DNA of 64,000 nt, taken from positions 36,153,288-36,217,287 of the forward strand of contig CM055819.1 of NCBI GenBank assembly GCA_029582265.1. Reading direction: 5' to 3'. Of this stretch, positions 44,757 to 59,700 are shown in pieces (positions within the stretch are counted from its first letter, which is position 1; each line of letters opens with the position of its first letter). The notes beneath the pieces are model-generated. The model was given only the letters and a program-made list of their open reading frames with translations, was not told where the DNA came from and ran no database searches. The stretch is from Zoroaster sp. YZ-2022 (taxonomy: Eukaryota > Echinodermata > Asteroidea > Forcipulatida > Zoroasteridae). The position numbers and the translations under genes are program-made.

Positions 44757-47700
44757 AAGCTTTAATTTAGATATAAAATTATCGGCCTCCCTTAAAAACT
44801 TTAAAAGTTATTCCCAACCCTAGAAAAGTTTTTGTTGTAACACTGTATAGTTCTGTATTGTTTGCAGTGAAACCGCATGCAAGTTGACCGTATTTTACAG
44901 AGGGCTAAGTGTCCATGGAGGCCGTTTAAGGTAGAAATAATTATCCAAATTCAAAAGTATGGTGTTTGTCTGAAAGGGGAGAACCTAAGCTTTAATTTAG
45001 ATATAAAATTATCGGCCTCCCTTGAAAACTTTAAATGTTATTCCCAACCATAGAAATGTTTTTTTCCCGTAAGACTGTATAGTGCTGTATTGTTTGCGGT
45101 GAAACCGCATGCAAGTTGACCGTATTTTACAGAGGGCTAAGTGTCCATGGAGGCCGTTTAAGGTACGAAATAATTATCCAAATTCAAAAGTATGGTGTTT
45201 TTCTGAAAGGGGAGAACCTAAGCTTTAATTTAGATATAAAATTATCGGCCTCCCTTGAAAACTTTAAATGTTATTCCCAACCATAGAAATGTTTTTTTTT
45301 TCCGTAAGACTGTATAGTGCTGTATTGTTTGCGGTGAAACCGCATGCAAGTTGACCGTATTTTACAGAGGGCTAAGTGTCCATGGAGGCCGTTTAAGGTA
45401 CGAAATAATTATCCAAATTCAAAAGTATGGTGTTTTTCTGAAAGGAGAACCTAAGCTTTAATTTAGATATAAAATTATCGGCCTCCCTTGAAAACTTTAA
45501 AAGTTATTCCCAACCATAGAAATGTTTTTTCCGTAAGACTGTATAGTGCTGTATTGTTTGCGGTGAAACCGCATGCAAGTTGACCGTATTTTACAGAGGG
45601 CTAAGTGTCCATGGAGGCCGTTTAAGGTACGAAATAATTATCCAAATTCAAAAGTATGGTGTTTTTCTGAAAGGGGAGAACCTAAGCTTTAATTTAGATA
45701 TAAAATTATCAGCCTCCCTTAAAAACTTTAAAAGTTATTCCCAACCCATAGAAATGTTTTTTTGTAACACTGTATAGTTCTGTATTGTTTGCAGTGAAAC
45801 CGCATGCAAGTTGACCGTATTTTACAGAGGGCTAAGTGTCCATGGAGGCCGTTTAAGGTACGAAATAATTATCCAAATTCAAAAGTATGGTGTTTGTCTG
45901 AAAGGGGAGAACCTAAGCTTTAATTTAGATATAAAATTATCAGCCTCCCTTGAAAACTTTAAAAGTTATTCCCAACCATAGAAATGTTTTTTTGTAAGAC
46001 TGTATAGTGCTGTATTGTTTGCGGTGAAACCGCATGCAAGTTGACCGTATATCTCTAGAAAGGGCTAGAAGTGTCCATGGTATAGGCCGTTTGACAAGGT
46101 GCAAATAATTATCCAAATTCAAAGAGTATGGTGTTTTTCTGAAAGCAGGACTGTGAACCTAAGCTTTAATTTAGATATAAAATTATCGGCCTCCCTTGAA
46201 AACTTTAAAGTTATTCCCAACCATGAAATGTTTTTTAAAACTGTATAGTTCTGTATTGTTTGCAGTGAAACCGCATGCAAGTTTGACCGTATTTACAGAG
46301 GGCTAAGTGTCCATGGAGGCCGTTTGTACGAAATAATTATCCAAATTCAAAAGTATGGTGTTTTTCTGAAAGGGAGAACTAAGCTTTAATTTAGATATAA
46401 AATTATCATCGGCCTCCTTGAAAACTTTAAAGTTATTCCCAACCCTAGATAGAATGTATTTTTTGTAACACCTGTATAGTTCTGTATTGTTTGCGGTGAA
46501 ACCGCATGCAAGTTGACCGTATTTTACAGAGGGCTAAGTGTCCATGGAGGCCGTTTAAGGTACGAAATAATTATCCAAATTCAAAAGTATGGTGTTTTTC
46601 TGAAACGGGAGAACCTAAGCTTTAATTTAGATATAAAATTATCGGCCTCCCTTGAAAACTTAATAAGTTATTCCCAACCATAGAAATGTTTTTTATTCCG
46701 TAAGACTGTATAGTGCTGTATTGTTTGCGGTGAAACCGCATGCAAGTTGACCGTATTTTACAGAGGGCTAAGTGTCCATGGAGGCCGTTTAAGGTACGAA
46801 ATAATTATCCAAATTCAAAAGTATGGTGTTTGTCTGAAAGGGGAGAACCTAAGCTTTAATTTAGATATAAAATTATCGGCCTCCCTTAAAAACTTTAAAA
46901 GTTATTCCCAACCCTAGAAATGTTTTTTTCGTAAGACTGTATAGTTCTGTATTGTTTGCAGTGAAACCGCATGCAAGTTGACCGTATTTTACAGAGGGCT
47001 AAGTGTCCATGGAGGCCGTTTAAGGTACGAAATAATTATCCAAATTCAAAAGTATGGTGTTTTTCTGAAAGGGGAGAACCTAAGCTTTAATTTAGATATA
47101 AAATTATCGGCCTCCCTTGAAAACTTTAAAAGTTATTCCCAACCATAGAAATGTTTATTTTCCGTAAGACTGTATAGTGCTGTATTGTTTGCGGTGAAAC
47201 CGCATGCAAGTTGACCGTATTTTACAGAGGGCTAAGTGTCCATGGAGGCCGTTTAAGGTACGAAATAATTATCCAAATTCAAAAGTATGGTGTTTTTTGA
47301 AAGGGAGAACCTAAGCTTTAATTTAGATATAAAATTATCGGTCTCCCTTAATAACTTTAAAAGTTATTCCCAACCATAGAAATGTGTTTTTTTTCGTAAG
47401 ACTGTATAGTTCTGTATTGTTTGCGGTGAAACCGCATGCAAGTTGACCGTATTTTACAGAGGGCTAAGTGTCCATGGAGGCCGTTTAAGGTACGAAATAA
47501 TTATCCAAATTCAAAAGTATGGTGTTTTTCTGAAAGGCGAGAACCTAAGCTTTAATTTAGATATAAAATTATCGGCATCCTTGAAAACTTTAAAGTTATT
47601 CCCAACCATAGAAATGTTTTTTTCGTAAGACTGTATAGTGCTGTATTGTTTGCGGTGAAACCGCATGCAAGTTGACCGTATTTTACAGAGGGCTAAGTGT

Positions 47701-50700
47701 CCCATGGAGGCCGTTTAAGGTGAAATAATTATCCAAATTCAAAAGTATGGTGTTTTTCTGAAAGGGGAGAACCTAAGCTTTAATTTAGATATAAAATTAT
47801 CGGCCTCCTTGAAAACTTTAAAGTTATTCCCAACCATAGAAATGTTTTTTTGTAAGACTGTATAGTTCTGTATTGTTTGCGGTGAAACCGCATGCAAGTT
47901 GACCGTATTTTACAGAGGGCTAAGTGTCCATGGAGGCCGTTTAAGGTACGAAATAATTATCCAAATTCAAAAGTATGGTGTTTTTCTGAAAGGGAGAACC
48001 TAAGCTTTAATTTAGATATAAAATTATCGGCCTCCTTGAAAACTTTAAAAGTTATTCCCAACCATAGAAATGTTTTTTTGTAAGACTGTATAGTTCTGTA
48101 TTGTTTGCGGTGAAACCGCATGCAAGTTGACCGTATTTTACAGAGGGCTAAGTGTCCATGGAGGCCGTTTAAGGTACGAAATAATTATCCAAATTCAAAA
48201 GTATGGTGTTTTTCTGAAAGGGAGAACCTAAGCTTTAATTTAGATATAAAATTATCGGCCTCCTTGAAAACTATAAAAGTTATTCCCAACCATAGAATTG
48301 TTTTTTGTAACACTGTATAGTTCTGTATTGTTTGCGGTGAAACCGCATGCAAGTTGACCGTATTTTACAGAGGGCTAAGTGTCCATGGAGGCCGTTTAAG
48401 GTACGAAATAATTATCCAAATTCAAAAGTATGGTGTTTTTCTGAAAGGGGAGACCTAAGCTTTAATTTAGATATAAAATTATCGGCCTCCCTTGAAAACT
48501 TTAAAGTTATTCCCAACCATAGAAATGTTTTTTTCGTAAGACTGTATAGTTCTGTATTGTTTGCGGTGAAACCGCATGCAAGTTGACCGTATTTTACAGA
48601 GGGCTAAGTGTCCATGGAGGCCGTTTAAGGTACGAAATAATTATCCAAATTCAAAAGTATGGTGTTTTTCTGAAAGGGAGAACCTAAGCTTTAATTTAGA
48701 TATAAAATTATCGGCCTCCTTGAAAACTTTAAAAGTTATTCCCAACCATAGAAATGTTTTTTTGTAACACTGTATAGTTCTGTATTGTTTGCGGTGAAAC
48801 CGCATGCAAGTTGACCGTATTTTACAGAGGGCTAAGTGTCCATGGAGGCCGTTTAAGGTACGAAATAATTATCCAAATTCAAAAGTATGGTGTTTTTCTG
48901 AAAAGGGAGAACCTAAGCTTTAATTTAGATATAAAATTATCGCCTCCCTTGAAAACTTTAAAGTTATTCCCAACCATAGAAATGTTTTTTTTAAGACTTT
49001 ATAGTTCTGTATTGTTTGCGGTGAAACCGCATGCAAGTTGACCGTATTTTACAGAGGGCTAAGTGTCCATGGAGGCCGTTTAAGGTACGAAATAATTATC
49101 CAAATTCAAAAGTATGGTGTTTTTCTGAAAAGGGAGAACCTAAGCTTTAATTTAGATATAAAATTATCGGCCTCCTTGAAAACTTTAAAGTTATTCCCAA
49201 CCATAGAAATGTTTTTCGTAACACTGTATAGTTCTGTATTGTTTGCAGTGAAACCGCATGCAAGTTGACCGTATTTTACAGAGGGCTAAGTGTCCATGGA
49301 GGCCGTTTAAGGTACGAAATAATTATCCAAATTCAAAAGTATGGTGTTTTTCTGAAAGGGGAGAACCTAAGCTTTAATTTAGATATAAAATTATCGGCCT
49401 CCCTTGAAAACTTTAAAGTTATTCCCAACCATAGAAATGTTTTTTCGTAAGACTGTATAGTTCTGTATTGTTTGCGGTGAAACCGCATGCAAGTTGACCG
49501 TATTTTACAGAGGGCTAAGTGTCCATGGAGGCCGTTTAAGGTACGAAATAATTATCCAAATTCAAAAGTATGGTGTTTGTCTGAAAGTGGAGAACCTAAG
49601 CTTTAATTTAGATATAAAATTATCGGCCTCCCTTGAAAACTTTAAAAGTTATTCCCAACCATAGAAATGTTTTTTTCCCGTAAGACTGTATAGTGCTGTA
49701 TTGTTTGCGGTGAAACCGCATGCAAGTTGACCGTATTTTACAGAGGGCTAAGTGTCCATGGAGGCCGTTTAAGGTACGAAATAATTATCCAAATTCAAAA
49801 GTATGGTGTTTTTCTGAAAGGGGAGAACCTAAGCTTTAATTTAGATATAAAATTATCGGCCTCCCTTGAAAACTTTAAATGTTATTCCCAACCATAGAAA
49901 TGTTTTTTTTCCGTAAGACTGTATAGTTCTGTATTGTTTGCGGTGAAACCGCATGCAAGTTGACCGTATTTTACAGAGGGCTAAGTGTCCATGGAGGCCG
50001 TTTAAGGTACGAAATAATTATCCAAATTCAAAAGTATGGTGTTTGTCTGAAAGGGGAGAACCTAAGCTTTAATTTAGATATAAAATTATCGTCCTTCTTA
50101 GTAAACTTTAAAAGTAATTCCCAACCATAGAAATGTTTTTTTTTCGTAAGACTGTATAGTGCTGTATTGTTTGCGGTGAAACCGCATGCAAGTTGACCGT
50201 ATTTTACAGAGGGCTAAGTGTCCATGGAGGCCGTTTAAGGTACGAAATAATTATCCAAATTCAAAAGTATGGTGTTTGTCTGAAGAGAACCTAAGCTTTA
50301 ATTTAGATATAAAATTATCGGCCTCCTTGAAAACTTTAAAGTTATTCCCAACCATAGAAATGTTTTTTGTAAGACTGTATAGTTCTGTATTGTTTGCGGT
50401 GAAACCGCATGCAAGTTGACCGTATTTTACAGAGGGCTAAGTGTCCATGGAGGCCGTTTAAGGTACGAAATAATTATCCAAATTCAAAAGTATGGTGTTT
50501 GTCTGAAAGGGAGAACCTAAGCTTTAATTTAGATATAAAATTATCGGCCTCCTTGAAAACTTTAAAGTTATTCCCAACCATAGAAATGTTTTTCCGTAAG
50601 ACTGTATAGTGCTGTATTGTTTGCGGTGAAACCGCATGCAAGTTGACCGTATTTTACAGAGGGCTAAGTGTCCATGGAGGCCGTTTAAGGTACGAAATAA

Positions 50701-53700
50701 TTATCCAAATTCAAAAGTATGGTGTTTTTCTGAAAGGGAGAACCTAAACTTTAATTTAGATATAAAATTATCGGCCTCCTTGAAAACTTTAAAAGTTATT
50801 CCCAACCATAGAAATGTTTTTGTAAGACTGTATAGTTCTGTATTGTTTGCGGTGAAACCGCATGCAAGTTGACCGTATTTTACAGAGGGCTAAGTGTCCA
50901 TGGAGGCCGTTTAAGGTACGAAATAATTATCCAAATTCAAAAGTATGGTGTTTGTCTGAAAGGCGATAACCTAAGCGTTAATTTAGATATAAAATTATCG
51001 GCCTCCCTTGAAAACTTTAGATGTTCTTCCCAACCATAGAAATGTTTGTTTCGTAAGACTGTATAGTGCTGTATTGTTTGCGGTGAAACCGCATGCAAGT
51101 TGACCGTATTTTACAGAGGGCTAAGTGTCCATGGAGGCCGTTTAAGGTACGAAATAATTATCCAAATTCAAAAGTATGGTATTTTTCTGAAAGGGGAGAA
51201 CCTAAGCTTTAATTTAGATATAAAATTATCGGCCTCCCTTGAAAACTTTAAAAGTTATTCCCAACCCTAGAAATGTTTTTTGTAACACTGTATAGTTCTG
51301 TATTGTTTGCGGTGAAACCGCATGCAAGTTGACCGTATTTTACAGAGGGCTAAGTGTCCATGGAGGCCGTTTAAGGTACGAAATAATTATCCAAATTCAA
51401 AAGTATGGTGTTTGTCTGAAAGAGGAGAACCTAAGCTTTAATTTAGATATAAAATTATCGGCCTCCCTTGAAAACTTTAAAAGTATTCCCAACCATAGAA
51501 ATGTTTTTTCGTAAGACTGTATAGTGCTGTATTGTTTGCGGTGAAACCGCATGCAAGTTGACCGTATTTTACAGAGGGCTAAGTGTCCATGGAGGCCGTT
51601 TAAGGTACGAAATAATTATCCAAATTCAAAAGTATGGTGTTTTTCTGAAAGGGGAGAACCTAAGCTTTAATTTAGATATAAAATTATCGGCCTCCCTTGA
51701 AAACTTTAAAAGTTATTCCCAACCATAGAAATGTTTTTTTTGTAACACTGTATAGTTCTGTATTGTTTGCGGTGAAACCGCATGCAAGTTGACCGTATTT
51801 TACAGAGGGCTAAGTGTCCATGGAGGCCGTTTAAGGTACGAAATAATTATCCAAATTCAAAAGTATGGTGTTTGTCTGAAAGAGGAGAACCTAAGCTTTA
51901 ATTTAGATATAAAATTATCGGCCTCCCTTGAAAACTTTAAAAGTTATTCCCAACCATAGAAATGTTTTTTTCGTAAGACTGTATAGTGCTGTATTGTTTG
52001 CGGTGAAACCGCATGCAAGTTGACCGTATTTTACAGAGGGCTAAGTGTCCATGGAGGCCGTTTAAGGTACGAAATAATTATCCAAATTCAAAAGTATGGT
52101 GTTTTTCTGAAAGGGAGAACCTAAGCTTTAATTTAGATATAAAATTATCGGCCTCCCTTGAAAACTTTAAAAGTTATTCCCAACCATAGAAATGTTTTTT
52201 TGTAAGACTGTATAGTTCTGTATTGTTTGCTGTGAAACCGCATGCAAGTTGACCGTATTTTACAGAGGGCTAAGTGTCCATGGAGGCCGTTTAAGGTACG
52301 AAATAATTATCCAAATTCAAAAGTATGGTGTTTTTCTGAAAGGGAGAACCTAAGCTTTAATTTAGATATAAAATTATCGGCCTCCCTTGAAAACTTTAAA
52401 AGTTATTCCCAACCATAGAAATGTTTTTTTCGTAAGACTGTATAGTTCTGTATTGTTTGCGGTAAAACCGCATGCAAGTTGACCGTATTTTACAGAGGGC
52501 TAAGTGTCCATGGAGGCCGTTTAAGGTACGAAATAATTATCCAAATTCAAAAGTATGGTGTTTTTCTGAAAGGGGAGAACCTAAGCTTTAATTTAGATAT
52601 AAAATTATCGGCCTCCCTTGAAAACTTTAAAAGTTATTCCCAACCATAGAAATGTTTTTTTTTAGTAAGACTGTATAGTTCTGTATTGTTTGCGGTGAAA
52701 CCGCATGCAAGTTGACCGTATTTTACAGAGGGCTAAGTGTCCATGGAGGCCGTTTAAGGTACGAAATAATTATCCAAATTCAAAAGTATGGTGTTTGTCT
52801 GAAAGGGGAGAACCTAAGCTTTAATTTAGATATAAAATTATCGGCCTCCTTGAAAACTTTAAAGTTATTCCCAACCATAGAATTGTTATTTTTCCGTAAG
52901 ACTGTATAGTGCTGTATTGTTTGCGGTGAAACCGCATGCAAGTTGACCGTATTTTACAGAGGGCTAAGTGTCCATGGAGGCCGTTTAAGGTACGAAATAA
53001 TTATCCAAATTCAAAAGTATGGTGTTTTTCTGAAAGGAGAGAACCTAAGCTTTAATTTAGATATAAAATTATCGGCCTCCCTTGAAAACTTTAAAAGTTA
53101 TTCCCAACAACAGAAATTTTTTTGTAAGACTGTATAGTTCTGTATTGTTTGCGGTGAAACCGCATGCAAGTTGACCGTATTTTACAGAGGGCTAAGTGTC
53201 CATGGAGGCCGTTTAAGGTACGAAATAATTATCCAAATTCAAAAGTATGGTGTTTTTGTCTGAAAGGGAGAACCTAAGCTTTAATTTAGATATAAAATTA
53301 TCGGCCTCCCTTGAAAACTTTAAAAGTTATTCCCAACCATAGAAATGGGTTTTTTGTAAAACTGTATAGTGCTGTATTGTTTGCGGTGAAACCGCATGCA
53401 AGTTGACCGTATTTTACAGAGGCATAAGTGTCCATGGAGGCCGTTTAAGGTACGAAATAATTATCCAAATTCAAAAGTATGGTGTTTTTCTGAAAGGGGA
53501 GAACCTAAGCTTTAATTTAGATATAAAATTATCGGCCTCCCTTGAAAACTTTAAAAGTTATTCCCAACCATAGAAATGTTATTTATTAGTAAGACTGTAT
53601 AGTTCTGTATTGTTTGCGGTGAAACCGCATGCAAGTTGACCGTATTTTACAGAGGGCTAAGTGTCCATGGAGGCCGTTTAAGGTACGAAATAATTATCCA

Positions 53701-56700
53701 AATTCAAAAGTATGGTGTTTGTCTGAAAGGGGAGAACCTAAGCTTTAATTTAGATATAAAATTATCGGCCTCCTTGAAAACTTTAAAAGTTATTCCATAA
53801 CCTAGATAATTTTTTTTTGTTACACTGTATCGTTCTGTATTGTTTGCGGTGAAACCGCATGCAAGTTGACCGTATTTTACAGAAGGCTAAGTGTCCATGG
53901 AGGCCGTTTAAGGTACGAAATAATTATCCAAATTCAAAAGTATGGTGTTTGTATCAAAGGGCAGAACCTCAGCTATAATTTAGAGATAAAATTATCGGCC
54001 TCCCTTGAAAACTTTAAAGTTATTCCCAACCATAGAAATGTTTTGTTTTCGTAAGACTGTATAGTGCTGTATTGTTTGCGGTGAAACCGCATGCAAGTTG
54101 ACCGTATTTTACAGAGGGCTAAGTGTCCATGGAGGCCGTTTAAGGTACGAAATAATTATCCAAATTCAAAAGTATGGTGATTGTCTGAAAGGGAGAACCT
54201 AAGCTTTAATTTAGATATAAAATTATCGGCCTCCCTTGAAAACTTTAAAGTTATTCCCAACCAAAGAAATCTTTTTCGTAACACTGTATAGTTCTGTATT
54301 GTTTGCGGTGAAACCGCATGCAAGTTGACCGTATTTTACAGAGGGCTAAGTGTCCATGGAGGCCGTTTAAGGTACGAAATAATTATCCAAATTCAAAAGT
54401 ATGGTGTTTTGTCTGAAGGGAGAACCTAAGCTTTAATTTAGATATAAAATTATCGGCCTCCCTTGAAAACTTTAAAGTTATTCCCAACCATAGAAATGTT
54501 TTTCGTAAGACTGTATAGTTCTGTATTGTTTGCGGTGAAACCGCATGCAAGTTGACCGTATTTTACAGAGGGCTAAGTGTCCATGGAGGCCGTTTAAGGT
54601 ACGAAATAATTATCCAAATTCAAAAGTATGGTGTTTTCTGAAAGGGAGAACCTAAGCTTTAATTTAGATATAAAATTATCGGCCTCCCTTGAAAACTTTA
54701 AAGTTGTTCCTAACCATAGAAAAGTTTTTTTGTAACACTGTATAGTTCTGTATTGTTTGCGGTGAAACCGCATGCAAGTTGACCGTATTTTACAGAGGGC
54801 TAAGTGTCCATGGAGGCCGTTTAAGGTACGAAATAATTATCCAAATTCAAAAGTATGGTGTTTGTCTGAAAGGGAGAACCTAAGCTTTAATTTAGATATA
54901 AAATTATCGGCCTCCCTTGAAAACTTTAAAGTTATTCCCAACCATAGAAATGTTTTTCGTAAGACTGTATAGTTCTGTATTGTTTGCGGTGAAACCGCAT
55001 GCAAGTTGACCGTATTTTACAGAGGGCTAAGTGTCCATGGAGGCCGTTTAAGGTACGAAATAATTATCCAAATTCAAAAGTATGGTGTTTTTCTGAAGGG
55101 AGAACCTAAGCTTTAATTTAGATATAAAATTATCGGCCTCCTTGAAAACTTTAAAGTTATTCCCAACCATAGAAATGTTTTTTTGTAAGACTGTATAGTT
55201 CTGTATTGTTTGCGGTGAAACCGCATGCAAGTTGACCGTATTTTACAGAGGGCTAAGTGTCCATGGAGGCCGTTTAAGGTACGAAATAATTATCCAAATT
55301 CAAAAGTATGGTGTTTGTCTGAAAGGGAGAACCTAAGCTTTAATTTAGATATATAAATTATCGGCCTCCTTGAAAACTTTAAAGTTATTCCCAACCATAG
55401 AAATGTTTTTTCCGTAAGACTGTATAGTGCTGTATTGTTTGCGGTGAAACCGCATGCAAGTTGACCGTATTTTACAGAGGGCTAAGTGTCCATGGAGGCC
55501 GTTTAAGGTACGAAATAATTATCCAAATTCAAAAGTATGGTGTTTTTCTGAAAGGGAGAACCTAAGCTTTAATTTAGATATAAAATTATCGGCCTCCCTT
55601 GAAAACTTTAAAGTTATTCCCACCCCTAGTAAATTTTTTTGTGTAAGACTGTATAGTTCTGTATTGTTTGCGGTGAAACCGCATGCAAGTTGACCGTATT
55701 TTACAGAGGGCTAAGTGTCCATGGAGGCCGTTTAAGGTACGAAATAATTATCCAAATTCAAAAGTATGGTGTTTGTCTGAAGGGGGAGAACCTAAGCTTT
55801 AATTTAGATATATAATTATCGGCCTCCTTGAAAACTTTAAAAGTTATTCCCAACCATAAAAATTTTGTTTTTCGTAAGACTGTATAGTGCTGTATTGTTT
55901 GCGGTGAAACCGCATGCAAGTTGACCGTATTTTACAGAGGGCTAAGTGTCCATGGAGGCCGTTTAAGGTACGAAATAATTATCCAAATTCAAAAGTATGG
56001 TGTTTTTCTGAAAGGGAGAACCTAAGCTTTAATTTAGATATAAAATTATCGGCCTCCCTTGAAAACTTTAAAAGTTATTCCCAACCATAGAAATGTTTTT
56101 TTCCGTAAGACTGTATAGTTCTGTATTGTTTGCGGTGAAACCGCATGCAAGTTGACCGTATTTTACAGAGGGCTAAGTGTCCATGGAGGCCGTTTAAGGT
56201 ACGAAATAATTATCCAAATTCAAAAGTATGGTGTTTGTCTGAAAGGGGAGAACCTAAGCTTTAATTTAGATATAAAATTATCGGCCTCCCTTGAAAACTT
56301 TAAAAGTTATTCCCAACCATAGAAATGTTTTTTTGTAACACTGTATAGTTCTGTATTGTTTGCGGTGAAACCGCATGCAAGTTGACCGTATTTTACAGAG
56401 GGCTAAGTGTCCATGGAGGCCGTTTAAGGTACGAAATAATTATCCAAATTCAAAAGTATGGTGTTTGTCTGAAAGGGGAGAACCTAAGCTTTAATTTAGA
56501 TATAAAATTATCGGCCTCTTGAAAACTTTAAAAGTTATTCCCAACCATAGAAATGTTTTGTTTTCGTAAGACTGTATAGTGCTGTATTGTTTGCGGTGAA
56601 ACCGCATGCAAGTTGACCGTATTTTACAGAGGGCTAAGTGTCCATGGAGGCCGTTTAAGGTACGAAATAATTATCCAAATTCAAAAGTATGGTGTTTGTC

Positions 56701-59700
56701 TGAAAGGGGAGAACCTAAGCTTTAATTTAGATATAACATTATCGGCCTCACTTGAAAACTTTAAAAGTTATTCCCAACCATAGAAATGTTTTTTTTGTAA
56801 GACTGTATAGTTCTGTATTGTTTGCGGTGAAACCGCATGCAAGTTGACCGTATTTTACAGAGGGCTAAGTGTCCATGGAGGCCGTTTAAGGTACGAAATA
56901 ATTATCCAAATTCAAAAGTATGGTGTTTGTCTGAAAGGGAGAACCTAAGCTTTAATTAAGATATAAAATTATCGGCCTAACTTGAAAACTTTAAAGTTAT
57001 TCCCAACCATAGAAATGTTTTTTTTCAAGACTGTATAGTTCTGTATTGTTTGCGGTGAAACCGCATGCAAGTTGACCGTATTTTACAGAGGGCTAAGTGT
57101 CCATGGAGGCCGTTTAAGGTACGAAATAATTATCCAAATTCAAAAGTATGGTGTTTGTCTGAAAGGGGAGAACCTAAGCTTTAATTTAGATATAAAATTA
57201 TCGGCCTCCCTTGAAAACTTTAAAAGTTATTCCCAACCATAGAAATTTTTTTTTCGTAAGACTGTATAGTTCTGTATTGTTTGCGGTGAAACCGCATGCA
57301 AGTTGACCGTATTTTACAGAGGGCTAAGTGTCCATGGAGGCCGTTTAAGGTACGAAATAATTATCCAAATTCAAAAGTATGGTGTTTGTCTGAAGGGAGA
57401 ACCTAAGCTTTAATTTAGATATAAAATTATCGGCCTCCTTGAAAACTTTAAAGTTATTCCCAACCATAGAAATGTTTTTTGTAAGACTGTATAGTTCTGT
57501 ATTGTTTGCGGTGAAACCGCATGCAAGTTGACCGTTTTACAGAGGGCTAAGTGTCCATGGAGGCCGTTTAAGGTACGAAATAATTATCCAAATTCAAAAG
57601 TATGGTGTTTTTCTGAAAGGGAGAACCTAAGCTTTAATTTAGATATAAAATTATCGGCCTCACTTGAAAACTTTAAAAGTTATTCCCAACCATAGAAATG
57701 TTTTTTGTAAGACTGTATAGTGCTGTATTGTTTGCGGTGAAACCGCATGCAAGTTGACCGTATTTTACAGAGGGCTAAGTGTCCATGGAGGCCGTTTAAG
57801 GTACGAAATAATTATCCAAATTCAAAAGTATGGTGTATTTATGAATGGGGAGAACCTAAGCTTTAATTTAGATATAAAATTATCGGCCTCCTGAAAACTT
57901 TAAAAGTTATTCCCAACCATAGAAATGTTTTTTTGTAACACTGTATAGTTCTGTATTGTTTGCAGTGAAACCGCATGCAAGTTGACCGTATTTTACAGAG
58001 GGCTAAGTGTCCATGGAGGCCGTTTAAGGTACGAAATAATTATCCAAATTCAAAAGTATGGTGTTTGTCTGAAGGGAGAACCTAAGCTTTAATTTAGATA
58101 TAAAATTATCGGCCTCCTTGAAAACTTTTAAAGTTATTCCCAACCATAGAAATGTTTTTCGTAAGACTGTATAGTGCTGTATTGTTTGCGGTGAAACCGC
58201 ATGCAAGTTGACCGTATTTTACAGAGGGCTAAGTGTCCATGGAGGCCGTTTAAGCTGCAAATAATTATCCAAATTCAAAAGTATGGTGTTGTTTTTCTGA
58301 AAGGGAGAACCTAAGCTTTAATTTAGATATAAAATTATCGGCCTCCCTTGAAAACTTTAAAAGTTATTCCCAACCATAGAAATGTTTTTTGTAAGACTGT
58401 ATAGTTCTGTATTGTTTGCGGTGAAACCGCATGCAAGTTGACCGTATTTTACAGAGGGCTAAGTGTCCATGGAGGCCGTTTAAGGTACGAAATAATTATC
58501 CAAATTCAAAAGTATGGTGTTTGTCTGAAAGGGGAGAACCTAAGCTTTAATTTAGATATAAAATTATCGGCCTCCCTTGAAAACTTTAAAAGTTATTCCC
58601 AACCATAGAAATGTTTTTTTTTTAAGACTGTATAGTTCTGTATTGTTTGCGGTGAAACCGCATGCAAGTTGACCGTATTTTACAGAGGGCTAAGTGTCCA
58701 TGGAGGCCGTTTAAGGTACGAAATAATTATCCAAATTCAAAAGTATGGTGTTTTTCTGAAAGGGGAGAACCTAAGCTTTAATTTAGATATAAAATTATCG
58801 GCCTCCTTGAAAACTTTAAAGTTATTCCCAACCATAGAAATGTTGTTTTCGTAAGACTGTATAGTTCTGTATTGTTTGCGGTGAAACCGCATGCAAGTTG
58901 ACCGTATTTTACAGAGGGCTAAGTGTCCATGGAGGCCGTTTAAGGTACGAAATAATTATCCAAATTCAAAAGTATGGTGTTTGTCTCAAACGGGAGAACC
59001 TAAGCTTTAATTTAGATATAAAATTATCGGCCTCCCTTGAAAACTTTAAAAGTTATTCCCAACCATAGAAATGTTTTGTTTTCGTAAGACTGTATAGTGC
59101 TGTATTGTTTGCGGTGAAACCGCATGCAAGTTGACGGTATTTTACAGAGGGCTAAGTGTCCATGGAGGCCGTTTAAGGTACGAAATAATTATCCAAATTC
59201 AAAAGTATGGTGTTTGTCTGAAAGGGAGAACCTAAGCTTTAATTTAGATATAAAATTATCGGCCTCCCTTGAAAACTTTATAAGTTATTCCCAACCCTAG
59301 AAAAGTGTTTTTTGTAACACTGTATAGTTCTGTATTGTTTGCAGTGAAACCGCATGCAAGTTGACCGTATTTTACAGAGGGCTAAGTGTCCATGGAGGCC
59401 GTTTAAGGTACGAAATAATTATCCAAATTCAAAAGTATGGTGTTTGTCTGAAAGGGGAGAACCTAAGCTTTAATTTAGATATAAAATTATCGGCCTCCCT
59501 TGAAAACTTTAAAAGTTATTCCCAACCATAGAAATGTTTTTTTTCGTAAGACTGTATAGTGCTGTATTGTTTGCGGTGAAACCGCATGCAAGTTGACCGT
59601 ATTTTACAGAGGGCTAAGTGTCCATGGAGGCCGTTTAAGGTACGAAATAATTATCCAAATTCAAAAGTATGGTGTTTTCTGAAAGGGAGAACCTAAGCTT

